Assembly (NCBI RefSeq): GCF_030813115.1
Contig: NZ_JAUSTY010000001.1
Location: 310,001 to 374,000, forward strand
Origin: Bacillus horti
Lineage (GTDB): Bacteria > Bacillota > Bacilli > Caldalkalibacillales > JCM-10596
Direction of reading: 5' to 3'
Length of the DNA: 64,000 nucleotides
A program made the translations under genes and the position numbers. The notes below the pieces were generated by a model that was not told the origin of the DNA, did not search any database, and worked only from the letters and a program-made list of their open reading frames with translations. This document shows, piece by piece, positions 1 through 8,949 of this stretch (positions are counted from its first letter, which is position 1; each line of letters starts with the position of its first letter).

Positions 1-636
1 TTCTGCTATATTCACCGCTTGTTCAGCTAATTTTGTTGGAGTCATTAGGTTTCCAGGAGTATTCACAAGATCTCTAGCTAAGCATGTTCCTTTAGCGAAG
101 GCAAGTCCCGTTTGAACACCAGCCTCAACCTCCTCAACATCCTCAGAGCATACAAGAATAGAGACTTCTTCTAAGCCTTTAGTATCTTTTTTATCAGTCT
201 TATAGTTCTCAAAAGTATGGGAAGCTAATACAATACTTTCAGTTAAAGCATGAGCCACTTCATTACTCGTATATGTATCGTGAGTAAAGCTCTCAAGGCA
301 AACGGCAGCCGTAGCTAATCCAAGCTTATCAGCTTGCTTCACTGCAGCTCCAATCGCTTGATTCAAGCCTTTAATTGTTGCTTTCTCTACCTTTCCTAAC
401 CCGACAAATACAACCTTTTTATGAGGAGCTTTATTAAATAAAGGAACAACTGTTACGGTCTTCTTTTTGCCGATTCCAGCATCCTCTTTCAAAAGAGATG
501 AAAGCTGCCCTTCTAAATGAGCATCAAGCTCCTTAAAGCACTCTCCTTTGGGTTCACTATTCTCATAATACCCGATGAATAGCAGTTCTGCTTGCTTTCC
601 ATCTGTTGATTGCTTTTGATAAACGTTTATGTTCAT
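1..636 (-). CDS. pepA: Leucyl aminopeptidase, M17 family (N-terminal part; runs off the window)
   Basis: Cytosolic metallo-aminopeptidase that removes N-terminal residues from peptides. Reading 636 to 1 gives 212 codons without a stop, starting MNINVYQKQ, with an AGGTGT-type ribosome site (complement of 645-650) just upstream. The visible part is the non-catalytic N-terminal domain of M17 enzymes, ending in the conserved family stretch ARDLVNTPGNLMTPTKLAE near residues 187-205, just before the metal-binding catalytic domain that lies outside the window. The homologue yuiE sits beside yuiD in Bacillus subtilis, so position agrees with sequence. It is divergent from yuiD. The C-terminal active site cannot be checked here. 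Confidence 0.88.
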   Translation of the reverse strand, partial: MNINVYQKQSTDGKQAELLFIGYYENSEPKGECFKELDAHLEGQLSSLLKEDAGIGKKKTVTVVPLFNKAPHKKVVFVGLGKVEKATIKGLNQAIGAAVKQADKLGLATAAVCLESFTHDTYTSNEVAHALTESIVLASHTFENYKTDKKDTKGLEEVSILVCSEDVEEVEAGVQTGLAFAKGTCLARDLVNTPGNLMTPTKLAEQAVNIAE

Positions 637-864
637 TCCCAAACACCTCCATAGAAATTTCCTCTTTTAAGTATACACCATTCGAGCTTCTTAGCTCATT
701 TCTTCATTATACTTGAACTTTAAGAGAACGAAAATACTTCGCCTATCTAATTTTTATTTCATTCATGATTATCCATTCTGTTTTCCGGGCAAAAAAAGAA
801 AAAAGATGTCTTAACTTCATGCAGATTAAGGTATAATTAATAATATAGAAAGGAAGGGCTTGGT

Positions 865-1341
865 ATGGACATTTTTTTCAATATCCCTCTTTTAACAGCT
901 TTACTAGCTATAGGGATTGCACAATTTATTAAGGTACCTCTATACTATATTCCTAATAAGAATTGGAACTGGGGTCTTATTTTTAGTACAGGTGGTATGC
1001 CTAGTTCTCATTCAGCTGCTGTTACAGGATTAACGACTGGTATTGCCCTTGAGTACGGTGTGGATTCTCCTCTTTTCGCCATTTCAACTGTATTTGCAAT
1101 TATTGTTATGTTTGATGCTGCTGGTGTTCGGAGACATGCTGGAGAGCAAGCTGTTGTGATTAATCGACTGGTAGATGATTTTAATCAAATGCTTCGGGAA
1201 GTAAAGAATTGGAATGTACAAACGGAGCAAATGAAAAGAATTCGTTTGAAGGAGCTTTTAGGTCATCAGCCTATAGAAGTGTTAATGGGTGGATTATTGG
1301 GAATTGGGATTGGGATAGCATTTCATTTTATTGTTAACTAA
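865..1341 (+). CDS. yuiD: YuiD, divergent PAP2-family membrane protein
   Basis: Small integral membrane protein of the divergent acid phosphatase/vanadium-haloperoxidase-related (PAP2) family, 158 residues, the normal family length. It starts with a hydrophobic segment (about 4-22), has GGMPSSHS at 43-50 and RRHAGEQ at 89-95, which match the phosphatase signature positions, and ends in a glycine-rich transmembrane helix (about 138-156). The start is supported by GAAAGGAAGGG upstream. A TATAAT hexamer lies at 832-837 but lacks a convincing -35. The substrate is unknown; a lipid or isoprenoid phosphate is only an inference from the fold. The gene is convergent with yuiC and separated from it by a terminator. 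Confidence 0.85.
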   Translation: MDIFFNIPLLTALLAIGIAQFIKVPLYYIPNKNWNWGLIFSTGGMPSSHSAAVTGLTTGIALEYGVDSPLFAISTVFAIIVMFDAAGVRRHAGEQAVVINRLVDDFNQMLREVKNWNVQTEQMKRIRLKELLGHQPIEVLMGGLLGIGIGIAFHFIVN

Positions 1342-1436
1342 TAACTTTTGGAGAAACTCACATACTTTCCCTTCATGATTAAACGATTGATCTTGTTAAT
1401 AAAAATGGTTAAGTTAGAGTGACTCTTTACCATTCA

Positions 1437-1480
1437 GAAAGGCAGTTCCAAGGTACATTTGACCTAAGAGCTGCCTTTTT
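1437..1480. terminator. Bidirectional terminator between yuiD and yuiC
   Basis: AAAGGCAG (1438-1445) pairs with CTGCCTTT (1471-1478), with A and T runs on the outer sides, between two convergent genes. Confidence 0.75.
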
Positions 1481-1513
1481 AAGTTCTATTTGCCTCAGTA
1501 TGAAAAGGATTGC

Positions 1514-2446
1514 TTATTGTTCAATAAGTTGCTCTACTTTATATACATTCATAGTTGCATCATCATTTAATTCATCAAGCCAGCTTTCTGACATCTCGCC
1601 TTCTCCATGTTGAATGACATACACGTCAAGTGTTTTCTTTCCCCAGAAGCGATACACATCATCTACTGTTTCAAAATACAAATCAATCTTATTTCCTTTA
1701 ATAGCTCCACCAGTATCGGCTACAACACCATACCCATAATTAGGAATGTATAGGATCGTGCCTAACGGAAAGACGGTTACATCTGCAGCAATAGTGGAAT
1801 ACAGATCTCTCCTCACCTTTACTCCTGAGAAAGTAATTCCGTATCCAGGGTGATCCTCATACTTACCTGTGGATTCAAAGCCTGCCGTATATCCAGTAGC
1901 GAGTACATTTATCACTTCAAATTGCTCTAAGTTTAAATTGGCCTCTATGGCTGCCAGATCATAATTAATATCAAGTAGAGAGTCTATGCTACTTTCCTCT
2001 TCTTGTACATGGTTATCAAAAAGCTCTGCTTCAAAAGACTCCTCTTCATCTGTTTGTATGTCAGGGGCTTCAGCCTCTTCTGCAAAACTCTCTGAAGTTT
2101 CTTGATGATCATTCTGCTCCGTTTCTTGATCTTTCCTATTCAAGATAGAGCTATCATCCTCTAAAAAACCTTGTAGCACAAGCTTTGAATGATCAGAATC
2201 AATCATCGAATCAAATTCATTTTTGCTCATGATTATTTGCTGCTCTTTTATACTAAGTGGCAATGGCTTATACATCAATAGCTCTTCCTCAAGTATCTCA
2301 TCAGTTTCAAGTTCCTGAGAGATGAAAGGTGCATCTAATACAACCTGTTTTGAAAAGCCCGTCATCCATAACACTGAGGAAAGCACACTTAAACTACAAA
2401 ACACAATAAAGCATAGAATTAAGCTTATTTGTTTGATCTGTTTCAT
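1514..2446 (-). CDS. yuiC: YuiC-like cell-wall protein with C-terminal 3D domain
   Basis: Exported cell-wall-associated protein with the 3D (Asp-Asp-Asp) domain found in MltA-type lytic enzymes and Sps/YocH proteins. I start it at MKQIKQISL because AGGAGG lies 9 bases before that ATG; the reading frame is open further upstream but has no better ribosome site. It has an N-terminal membrane anchor (about residues 5-27), a long acidic linker (about 45-165) and the 3D domain (about 180-278) with candidate catalytic aspartates at 222 (AAD), 244 (VVAD) and 255 (KID). The family acts on peptidoglycan or is structurally tied to that activity. The Glu/Asp-rich linker is longer than in many relatives. 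Convergent with yuiD. Confidence 0.82.
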   Translation of the reverse strand: MKQIKQISLILCFIVFCSLSVLSSVLWMTGFSKQVVLDAPFISQELETDEILEEELLMYKPLPLSIKEQQIIMSKNEFDSMIDSDHSKLVLQGFLEDDSSILNRKDQETEQNDHQETSESFAEEAEAPDIQTDEEESFEAELFDNHVQEEESSIDSLLDINYDLAAIEANLNLEQFEVINVLATGYTAGFESTGKYEDHPGYGITFSGVKVRRDLYSTIAADVTVFPLGTILYIPNYGYGVVADTGGAIKGNKIDLYFETVDDVYRFWGKKTLDVYVIQHGEGEMSESWLDELNDDATMNVYKVEQLIEQ

Positions 2447-2706
2447 CTGTATATTCCTCCTCTCCTTCTTCATACTCTCCAGTTCTCTGAAGGAATATAC
2501 ATAAGCGCAAGTGAGCCTATCTCCAAGTAGAAACAGCAAAAAAAACATGTTACAATAAACTACATTGGCTTAAGGGCTAGTGAGATGTTCACCTCACTTA
2601 CCTTATTTTGTTTGAATTTTTTTTCTTTTTAGAGTAATGTTTCATAATAGAATCTGTGTCTTGGTTCTACTAGCTTAACCAATCAGTCAGGGGGAAACTT
2701 TTAGTT

Positions 2707-4395
2707 ATGACACAAATGGGAAAAATGCGAAGTGATATGATTAAAAAGGGGTTTGACCGTGCTCCCCACCGCAGTTTGTTACGTGCGGCAGGAGTTAAAG
2801 AAGAGGATTTCGATAAACCGTTTATAGCGGTTTGTAATTCTTATATTGATATTGTGCCTGGACACGTTCATCTTCAGGAGTTTGGGAAAATTGTTAAAGA
2901 AGCGATTCGCGAGGCAGGCGGCGTTCCTTTTGAATTTAATACAATCGGTGTGGATGACGGGATTGCCATGGGGCATATAGGTATGCGTTATTCTTTACCA
3001 AGCCGTGAAATCATTGCTGACTCGTTGGAAACAGTTGTTTCTGCACACTGGTTTGATGGAATGGTATGTATCCCTAACTGTGATAAAATTACACCAGGCA
3101 TGATGATGGGAGCGGTTCGTGTTGATATCCCAACCATTTTTGTCAGCGGCGGACCAATGAAAGCAGGTAAGGACAAGAATGGTCGCTCCATTTCCCTATC
3201 TTCTGTATTTGAAGGAGTAGGGGCATTTCAATCTGGGAAAATTGACGAGAAGAGTCTTGAAGAGCTAGAACAATACGGCTGTCCAACCTGTGGCTCCTGT
3301 TCAGGGATGTTTACCGCTAACTCGATGAACTGTCTAGCTGAGGGACTTGGACTTGCCCTACCGGGTAACGGAACAATTCTTGCGGTAGCAGAGGAACGCA
3401 AGGATTTTGTCAGACAATCGGCTAAGCAATTAATGGAGCTGATTAAGCGCGACATCAAACCAAGCGATATTGTTACTATTGATGCGATTGATAATGCGTT
3501 TGCTTTGGATATGGCTATGGGAGGGTCAACTAACACCGTTCTACATACACTGGCCATTGCTCATGAAGCGGGAATTGACTATCCAATCGAAAGAATTAAC
3601 GAAATTGCTAAAAGAGTTCCACATCTGGCCAAAATTGCACCGGCATCTGATTACCACATCGAGGATGTGCATAACGCTGGAGGAGTCAGCGCCATTATTC
3701 ATGAGCTACTGAAAAAGCCTGGAGCTCTTAATGGTGATTGCATTACTGTCAGTGGTAACAAGCTTAAGGAGAATGTAGAGGGCTGTGAAATCCTAGATAA
3801 AGATGTTATTCATCCGATTGATAACCCTCACAGTCAAGAGGGAGGGCTGGCTGTACTCTTCGGTAATCTGGCACCAAATGGCAGCATCATTAAGGTAGGA
3901 GCTGTTGATAAAGAAGTTGGCGGGCGCCACGAAGGTCCAGCAATCTGCTTCGACTCCCAGGAAGAAGCGTTATCAGGAATTGCTAGCGGAAAGGTTAAAG
4001 AAGGACATGTTGTGGTTATCCGCTATGAAGGTCCTAAGGGTGGACCTGGGATGCCGGAGATGCTCGCACCTACCTCACAAATTGTGGGCATGGGGCTTGG
4101 CGCTAAAGTTGGCTTAATTACGGACGGAAGATTCTCTGGTGCTTCTCGTGGAATCAGCATTGGTCACATTTCTCCAGAAGCCGCTGAAGGTGGCCCAATT
4201 GCTTTTGTCGAAGATGGAGACATCATTGAGCTAGATCTTGTAAACCGGAAAATTGAACTGAAAATCAGTGATGACGAAATGGAAAGACGTAAGACCAATT
4301 GGAAAGAATTTGAACCAAAAGTGAAAACAGGATACTTGGCTCGGTATTCTAAGCTTGTGACAAACGCTAGCTCCGGGGGAGTACTGAAAATATAA
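2707..4395 (+). CDS. ilvD: Dihydroxy-acid dehydratase
   Basis: Iron-sulfur enzyme of valine, leucine and isoleucine synthesis; it dehydrates 2,3-dihydroxy-isovalerate and -methylvalerate to the 2-oxo acids. It has 562 residues, the full family length. Visible motifs are [10 protein letters not shown] near 44-53, CDKITPGM at 125-132 and CPTCGSC at 192-198, which hold the cluster ligands of the IlvD/Edd family, and GRFSGASRG near the C terminus. An AGGGGG ribosome site lies 12 bases before ATG. The gene stands alone, divergent from yuiC, with no other ilv gene near. I saw no T-box in the 260-base upstream gap, only a small AGTGAG/CTCACT hairpin near 2578-2597. Confidence 0.97.
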   Translation: MTQMGKMRSDMIKKGFDRAPHRSLLRAAGVKEEDFDKPFIAVCNSYIDIVPGHVHLQEFGKIVKEAIREAGGVPFEFNTIGVDDGIAMGHIGMRYSLPSREIIADSLETVVSAHWFDGMVCIPNCDKITPGMMMGAVRVDIPTIFVSGGPMKAGKDKNGRSISLSSVFEGVGAFQSGKIDEKSLEELEQYGCPTCGSCSGMFTANSMNCLAEGLGLALPGNGTILAVAEERKDFVRQSAKQLMELIKRDIKPSDIVTIDAIDNAFALDMAMGGSTNTVLHTLAIAHEAGIDYPIERINEIAKRVPHLAKIAPASDYHIEDVHNAGGVSAIIHELLKKPGALNGDCITVSGNKLKENVEGCEILDKDVIHPIDNPHSQEGGLAVLFGNLAPNGSIIKVGAVDKEVGGRHEGPAICFDSQEEALSGIASGKVKEGHVVVIRYEGPKGGPGMPEMLAPTSQIVGMGLGAKVGLITDGRFSGASRGISIGHISPEAAEGGPIAFVEDGDIIELDLVNRKIELKISDDEMERRKTNWKEFEPKVKTGYLARYSKLVTNASSGGVLKI

Positions 4396-4416
4396 AGTAT
4401 TATAATATCACAATAT

Positions 4417-4466
4417 GAGAAAGGGACAGCCCCGTCTTTAAGACTTATGGGAACTGTCCCTTTCTC
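4417..4466. repeat. Perfect 13-bp inverted repeat after ilvD
   Basis: GAGAAAGGGACAG (4417-4429) is perfectly complementary to 4454-4466, with a smaller GTCTT/AGAC pair inside. It sits between convergent ilvD and yuiB and probably stops transcription, but there is no T run on either side, so it could be a small intergenic repeat instead. Confidence 0.6.
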
Positions 4467-4495
4467 CTACCTCAGATTATTTACTTTGCTATCCA

Positions 4496-4822
4496 TTAAA
4501 ACATTCTATAGCCTCTGCTTCGTAGCATTCTAATAATGACTCCACTTAGCAATGCACCAACTAATCCCGCCAATAGGATAACATAGTCTACAAACAACAG
4601 CTCCGTAAATCTAACTCCCAAGCTAACTAGACTATCTAATGGCTCTTTAAAATAACTGGCTATTGGTGTCTGGTTCACCATAATAATTAAAACAATGGGA
4701 TAAATAATTGCCCCAGGTAACCAGGTTGTTTTTAACAGCATATTAAGTATAAAGCCTATACCAAAAAATAAAATAACAAATAACAAAACTGATATAGCTA
4801 TCTGAGCCGGCATTAATGGCAT
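4496..4822 (-). CDS. yuiB: YuiB-like small membrane protein
   Basis: Protein of about 108 residues with three hydrophobic segments (about 6-28, 35-52 and 82-100), so an integral membrane protein. Function unknown. A GTG start three codons upstream is possible, but GAGGTG lies 6 bases before the ATG of MPLMPAQIAI, so I use that ATG. It lies between yuiA and convergent ilvD, and in B. subtilis yuiB is likewise beside yuiA. A rho-independent terminator between yuiA and yuiB suggests that the two are not simply co-transcribed here. Confidence 0.78.
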   Translation of the reverse strand: MPLMPAQIAISVLLFVILFFGIGFILNMLLKTTWLPGAIIYPIVLIIMVNQTPIASYFKEPLDSLVSLGVRFTELLFVDYVILLAGLVGALLSGVIIRMLRSRGYRMF

Positions 4823-4890
4823 ATCGTTCACCTCTTCATATGTACCATTTTAACACAACAAGTTTACTTTTTTTGTGTCATTTCGTCAAA

Positions 4891-4917
4891 CAAAAAAGCT
4901 ATCTGATTTTAGATAGC
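4891..4917 (-). terminator. Terminator of yuiA
   Basis: On the minus strand GCTATCT and AGATAGC (4898-4904 and 4911-4917) form a hairpin with a 6-base loop, followed by TTTTTTG. Confidence 0.8.
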
Positions 4918-4973
4918 ATTCACACGTCAATTCTCTTTTATAAGCATTTTGCTTAATAGTCTATAAAATGACC

Positions 4974-5144
4974 TTATTTTAGTTGAACGGAATATAGCTT
5001 TACCTTCTTCTCTGAAGGAAGCATCCTCCATTTCTTTGATCCCTGACATTCAAAGCAGGTTTCTGAGCCACCTAATAATAATTGAACATATCCATGATCA
5101 TGACAGCTCTGACACTCCACTTGTGCTGATTTATGCTTAAGCAT
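4974..5144 (-). CDS. yuiA: YuiA, small two-CxxC zinc-finger-like protein
   Basis: A 56-residue protein starting MLKHKSAQVE, with C11-x2-C14 and C30-x2-C33, a layout that binds zinc in rubredoxin-like or DnaJ-type knuckles. GGGAGGGAG precedes the ATG by 6 bases. It corresponds in position and type to B. subtilis YuiA, a short cysteine protein beside yuiB. The partner and role are unknown; nucleic-acid or protein binding is only suggested by the fold. It is followed by its own terminator at 4891-4917. Confidence 0.75.
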   Translation of the reverse strand: MLKHKSAQVECQSCHDHGYVQLLLGGSETCFECQGSKKWRMLPSEKKVKLYSVQLK

Positions 5145-5316
5145 GGCTTCTCCCTCCCTTAAGGTTTAAAAACAATAGTAACAGATAACATTTAATTTTT
5201 AAACCTTGTAAATTTTCTGAATTTAACCATTTTCCTTTATGTAAGCGGATACATGTTAGATTATCTTCCCTTATCTTAGTGTTATTTCGTCTGTTTGCTT
5301 TCATTCACAAAGCCGA

Positions 5317-5350
5317 CAAAAAAGCTACCTCAACGAGGCAGCTTTTTTTA
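5317..5350 (-). terminator. Terminator of yumB
   Basis: GCTACCTC (5324-5331) pairs with GAGGCAGC (5336-5343, one G-T pair), flanked by A7 and T8 runs; it lies 70 bases past the yumB stop and could work both ways. Confidence 0.8.
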
Positions 5351-5419
5351 TTTGTTATTTATCTAATCCAGCTTAATTCACTCTCATAGAATGTCTGTAT
5401 TGTGCTATGAATCCCTCGA

Positions 5420-6616
5420 TTAGAAACGACCTTTTCTTAGAACTAAAGGAATACCACCGATGATAAAGAGATAACGTAAATCAATCACCTTTTTCATCAG
5501 GGCTGCTATAGGACCTGTAAGCTTCATGTTACCCACTACTCCGATCGCCTCACCGTTGCCTAAAGATGCTACTGTTCCTTTTATTTCTGGCTTAAAGGCA
5601 CGCATTAATCTTGGCTGGTTACGAATCATAGCAGCTAAATTATACGCTACATTAGCCCCTTGCTGCATGGCAATTTGAGCGGTTGGAGGATAAGGACGAT
5701 TAATTTCTTCATTAATAATTAAAGCACAGTCTCCGACAATAAAAATATTCTCATGACCAGGAGCTTTTAGATATTCATCCACCTTCACTCGTCCACGCAT
5801 CGCTTCAATACCTGCTGCTTCTACAAGCGAATTCCCTCGAACTCCACCAGTCCATACTACTGTAGCAGATTTAATCTCTTCACCTGTACCTAAAATTACC
5901 CCATCCTCAGTACATTCCTGAATCGGCACATTTAATTTAAATTCCACACCTTTTTTCTCTAAAATGTCCACAGCGTAATTTACAAGCTCTGGATCAAAAC
6001 CTGGTAATACAGTAGGTGAAGCCTCCACATTGTAAAGCTTCACTAGTTTAGGATCCACATCATATTCCTTGCACAGCTTTGGTATACGATCTGCCAGTTC
6101 ACCTAAGAATTCAATCCCAGTAAAACCTGCTCCCCCAACCACAAAAGTAAGGTAATCCGTTCTTTCAGGCTCATTTCTAAATTTAGCAAAATGATATTCG
6201 ATATGTTGTTTAATATGCCGTACACTATTAATGTTACGGATACCAAAAGCATATTCCTTTAATCCTTTAATTCCAAAGGTTTCTGGCTCACTACCCAAAC
6301 CTACAATTAGATAATCATATTCAACCTCTTCGTTCTGTAAAACAACCTTTTGCTCTTCTGTTTTGATTTCAACCACAGTATCCTTGATAAAATGAACCTT
6401 CTTGCTATCAATAAGCTCTTTAATATTCACACGTGCACGATCATGGTGCATAGTACCAGCAGCAGGCTGATGTAGCTCTGTCGTAATATAATGGTAATCA
6501 TTATTGTTTACCAGTGTGATTTGAGCTTCATTATAATGTAATGTTTTTTGCAGATTCAAGGCACTGACTACTCCCCCATAACCTGCTCCAATAATTAAAA
6601 TCTTTGGTGCACTCAT
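5420..6616 (-). CDS. yumB: Type II NADH dehydrogenase (NDH-2)
   Basis: Peripheral-membrane flavoprotein that passes electrons from NADH to menaquinone without pumping protons. About 398 residues, normal for NDH-2. It has the FAD Rossmann motif GAGYGG at about 10-15, the NADH-binding motif GGAGFTG at about 161-167, and the C-terminal quinone-side stretch ending in hydrophobic and basic residues for membrane association. I begin at ATG of [10 protein letters not shown] rather than the in-frame GTG three codons upstream, because the Rossmann strand normally starts at once. It is divergent from yumC and its 5' region carries copy A of the dispersed repeat. A second paralogue (yutJ) lies at 19.4 kb. 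Confidence 0.93.
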   Translation of the reverse strand: MSAPKILIIGAGYGGVVSALNLQKTLHYNEAQITLVNNNDYHYITTELHQPAAGTMHHDRARVNIKELIDSKKVHFIKDTVVEIKTEEQKVVLQNEEVEYDYLIVGLGSEPETFGIKGLKEYAFGIRNINSVRHIKQHIEYHFAKFRNEPERTDYLTFVVGGAGFTGIEFLGELADRIPKLCKEYDVDPKLVKLYNVEASPTVLPGFDPELVNYAVDILEKKGVEFKLNVPIQECTEDGVILGTGEEIKSATVVWTGGVRGNSLVEAAGIEAMRGRVKVDEYLKAPGHENIFIVGDCALIINEEINRPYPPTAQIAMQQGANVAYNLAAMIRNQPRLMRAFKPEIKGTVASLGNGEAIGVVGNMKLTGPIAALMKKVIDLRYLFIIGGIPLVLRKGRF

Positions 6617-6647
6617 CCCGATCACTTCACTTCCGCATTTTTTATAT

Positions 6648-6783
6648 GAAAAGCTTCTATCGAAGCCCTTCGAGAAATTAGCCTAGTCCACATTAGAGGT
6701 AGCTTTCACACAAAATATGCAAGTGACGCTAAGCAGCTAAAGCTGCAAGTCGTCCTATGTCCTGCAGTCAGAAAGTATAAAAT
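6648..6783 (-). repeat. Dispersed structured repeat, copy A (truncated)
   Basis: Shares most of its length with copy C (36246-36424) and its outer part with copy B (11632-11759). Contains the hairpins GCTTC-tatc-GAAGC and GCAGC-taaa-GCTGC. It lacks the second arm of the long AT-rich stem seen in copies B and C. It ends 32 bases upstream of the yumB start codon, in the same orientation relative to the gene as the other copies. Confidence 0.85.
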
Positions 6784-6950
6784 ACATATATAGTTGGTGT
6801 TTATAAAATCCCCTTTGTTTGTTAAAACATTCACAACCTAATCAAAAAAAAAGAAACTCCACGAAACGACTACATTTTTAACTCCACTACTATAATAGAC
6901 ATAAAATCGATATTTTTCAATAGAAAACTAGAGAAATGTAACAATTTTCT

Positions 6951-6979
6951 TTTACTACGCTTACAATTAATATTATAAT
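6951..6979 (+). promoter_or_regulatory. Candidate sigma-A promoter for yumC
   Basis: TTTACT (6951-6956), a 17-base spacer and TATAAT (6974-6979). The predicted transcript starts about 100 bases before yumC. Confidence 0.45.
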
Positions 6980-7087
6980 AGAAAAAGCTTCGGTTTAAAG
7001 CCTTCTCGATGGTGACAATCTTTATACTTTTTAGAGGACTATACGTAGGAATAGTCATGGTCTGGTATTATTCATGGAGGTGATGAC

Positions 7088-8089
7088 ATGTCTGAATTAA
7101 CACGTGATGAAAACATACGCGATATTACGATTATCGGGGGCGGTCCTGCAGGGATGTTTGCTGCTTTTTATGCAGGGATGCGGCAGGCTAGCTGTAAAAT
7201 TATTGAGAGCTTACCTCAGTTAGGTGGACAATTAGCTACTCTATATCCTGAAAAGTACATCTATGATGTAGCTGGCTTCCCTAAGGTTCGTGCTCAAGAG
7301 CTTGTTGATCAATTAAACAAGCAGCTATCGCTTTTTGAAACGTCAACAGCGTTAGGAGAAACGGTTGAAACGGTTGAAAAGCTAGCTGATCAAACTTTTG
7401 AAATTCGCACAAACAAGGGAATTCATCTTTCTCGATCTGTTATTATTACAGCAGGATGTGGAGCGTTCCAGCCACGTAAGCTTGAAAATGAAGGGGCCGA
7501 GCGTTATGAAAAAACGAACCTTCATTATTTCGTAAACGATTTGTCTTCCTTTGCCGGAAAAAATGTTCTTGTTTGTGGTGGTGGAGATTCTGCTGTGGAC
7601 TGGGCCTTAATGCTTGAGCCTGTAGCAGCCAATGTTATCCTGACACATCGAAGAGACAAATTTAGAGCTCATGAGCATAGTGTAGAAAACTTAATGAGTT
7701 CTAAGGTACAAACTAAAACTCCTTACCAGCTAAATGAATTAATCGGTGAAGATCGTATTGAAAGGGTTATCCTAGAGCATGGCAAAACAGGTGAGATTGA
7801 AGAAATTGATGTGGATGCTGTTATTGTCAATTATGGCTTTATTTCTTCCCTTGGCCCTATCCAAAACTGGGGTCTTGAAATCGAAAAAGGCTCCATTGTA
7901 GTCAATTCACGAATGGAGACAAATATTCCGGGAATTTATGCAGCAGGTGATATTTCTACGTACCCTGGAAAAATTAAGCTAATTGCCGTTGGGTTTGGTG
8001 AGGCTCCTACAGCTGTTAACAACGCCAAATCATATATAGATCCAAATGCTAAGGTACAGCCTGGACATAGCTCAAATATGAAGATATAA
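7088..8089 (+). CDS. yumC: Ferredoxin--NADP(+) reductase, thioredoxin-reductase-like
   Basis: Cytosolic FAD enzyme that reduces ferredoxin or flavodoxin with NADPH. Has 333 residues, with GGGPAG at 17-22 for FAD and [10 protein letters not shown] at 163-172 for NADPH. The redox CxxC of true thioredoxin reductase is absent, which separates the YumC family from TrxB. The C terminus has GDISTYPGK, typical of this family. GGAGGTG stands 5 bases before ATG. Monocistronic: its own promoter candidate upstream and a terminator at 8154-8180. B. subtilis has yumC next to yumB, as here. Confidence 0.95.
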   Translation: MSELTRDENIRDITIIGGGPAGMFAAFYAGMRQASCKIIESLPQLGGQLATLYPEKYIYDVAGFPKVRAQELVDQLNKQLSLFETSTALGETVETVEKLADQTFEIRTNKGIHLSRSVIITAGCGAFQPRKLENEGAERYEKTNLHYFVNDLSSFAGKNVLVCGGGDSAVDWALMLEPVAANVILTHRRDKFRAHEHSVENLMSSKVQTKTPYQLNELIGEDRIERVILEHGKTGEIEEIDVDAVIVNYGFISSLGPIQNWGLEIEKGSIVVNSRMETNIPGIYAAGDISTYPGKIKLIAVGFGEAPTAVNNAKSYIDPNAKVQPGHSSNMKI

Positions 8090-8153
8090 AAGATTGTACA
8101 ATTAGACCATTGAGAATGCTGCCATTATTTCATTATTCGTAAATAAAACGTGG

Positions 8154-8180
8154 AAAAAGGAGATGCTTGTCTCCTTTTTT
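8154..8180 (+). terminator. Terminator of yumC
   Basis: GGAGA (8159-8163) and TCTCC (8170-8174) form a stem, preceded by A5 and followed by T6. Confidence 0.8.
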
Positions 8181-8272
8181 GTCACCACTTCTTTTTCTTC
8201 GTCTTAATCTTCGTGCTTTCAGCTTCTACCCATCATTCTGCTTTTTCCCTTAAAAACCGAATTTTTCAGCTT

Positions 8273-8530
8273 TTAGCCCACTGATGCAGCCAGCGTGTAT
8301 GCATGAATCGCCTTTTTCGACTCTTTAATTTTCATATTTCTATTCAGTTTTATAACGGCCTCTGGCTGTGTTTCTGAAGAAAGTAAATAATATTTGTTTA
8401 TCCTATTGTGAAGCACATCTATTTGTTGACTTAGCTTAAGGACATCTGGATGCAGTAATCCTTCCTTTTCAGCAAGTTCATTCATTTTTTTACGTAATCC
8501 TTCTAATTGACACATCAACATTTTATCCAT
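8273..8530 (-). CDS. Spo0E-like aspartyl-phosphate phosphatase
   Basis: An 85-residue protein of the Spo0E family, which dephosphorylates Spo0A-P and delays sporulation. The family signature is clear: a first helix LEGLRKKMNELAEKEG and a second helix VLKLSQQIDVLHNRINKY carrying the SQxxD core. The start is taken at MDKMLMCQLEG because the family begins about 10 residues before the first helix and AAGGGAAG lies close upstream; the longer open frame upstream has no family similarity. It lies between convergent yumC and divergent mqnE. Which Spo0E paralogue it matches cannot be said. Confidence 0.82.
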   Translation of the reverse strand: MDKMLMCQLEGLRKKMNELAEKEGLLHPDVLKLSQQIDVLHNRINKYYLLSSETQPEAVIKLNRNMKIKESKKAIHAYTLAASVG

Positions 8531-8870
8531 CGTACTTCCCTTTCTACTCCTTACAAATAATTTCAGACTAACAAAATCTATTCTACAAAATTTTTGAGCC
8601 TCTGACAAACATATTTTTCCACTAGTTTTGTCTAAAGCTGTCATTTCTGATGAATCTTTAAAAAACATATTATTTTGAATTTTAAATCTATTTATTTTCC
8701 TTGTAACCTAATTTCTATAGATTTATAATAAAAGAGAATCATAATGTCTATTTACGGCCTGTTTACAGGTTTGTTTTTTTGAAAGATATGTGCAGATGTT
8801 CACAACTGTTAACTCTGGATAGGTCTAGTAAGCCCTATATTATATGTGGAGCTTAACATGTGAGCGTCAT

Positions 8871-8942
8871 CATTTTGTAGGAGGCCTACGACCCTCCTGC
8901 ACAAAAGGATACGAGTCCTATGCGTGTCCATAATTAGGAGGA
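8871..8942 (+). promoter_or_regulatory. Structured leader of mqnE with competing Shine-Dalgarno pairings
   Basis: Stem 1: TTTTGTAGGAGG (8873-8884) pairs with CCTCCT-gc-ACAAAA (8893-8906). Stem 2: GGATACG (8907-8913) pairs with CGTGTCC (8923-8929) directly after it. The real ribosome site AGGAGG (8936-8941) is identical to the AGGAGG of stem 1, so the CCTCCT arm could pair with either one. The 419-base gap 8531-8949 also contains CCTGT-tt-ACAGG followed by T-rich sequence near 8758-8780. I recognised no known riboswitch class. Confidence 0.55.
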
Positions 8943-8949
8943 GAACTTA

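Noticed and set aside
2549-2706. T-box or leader peptide ahead of ilvD
   Set aside because: No T-box sequence, no specifier-type stem and no run of branched-chain codons; only one small hairpin.
6870-7058. 62-codon minus-strand frame in the yumB-yumC gap
   Set aside because: AT-rich sequence across the yumC promoter region; no ribosome site and no family likeness.
8879-8915. preQ1-I riboswitch in the mqnE leader
   Set aside because: The short stem with C-rich loop and A-rich tail is reminiscent, but the conserved loop residues and the queuosine-gene context are missing.
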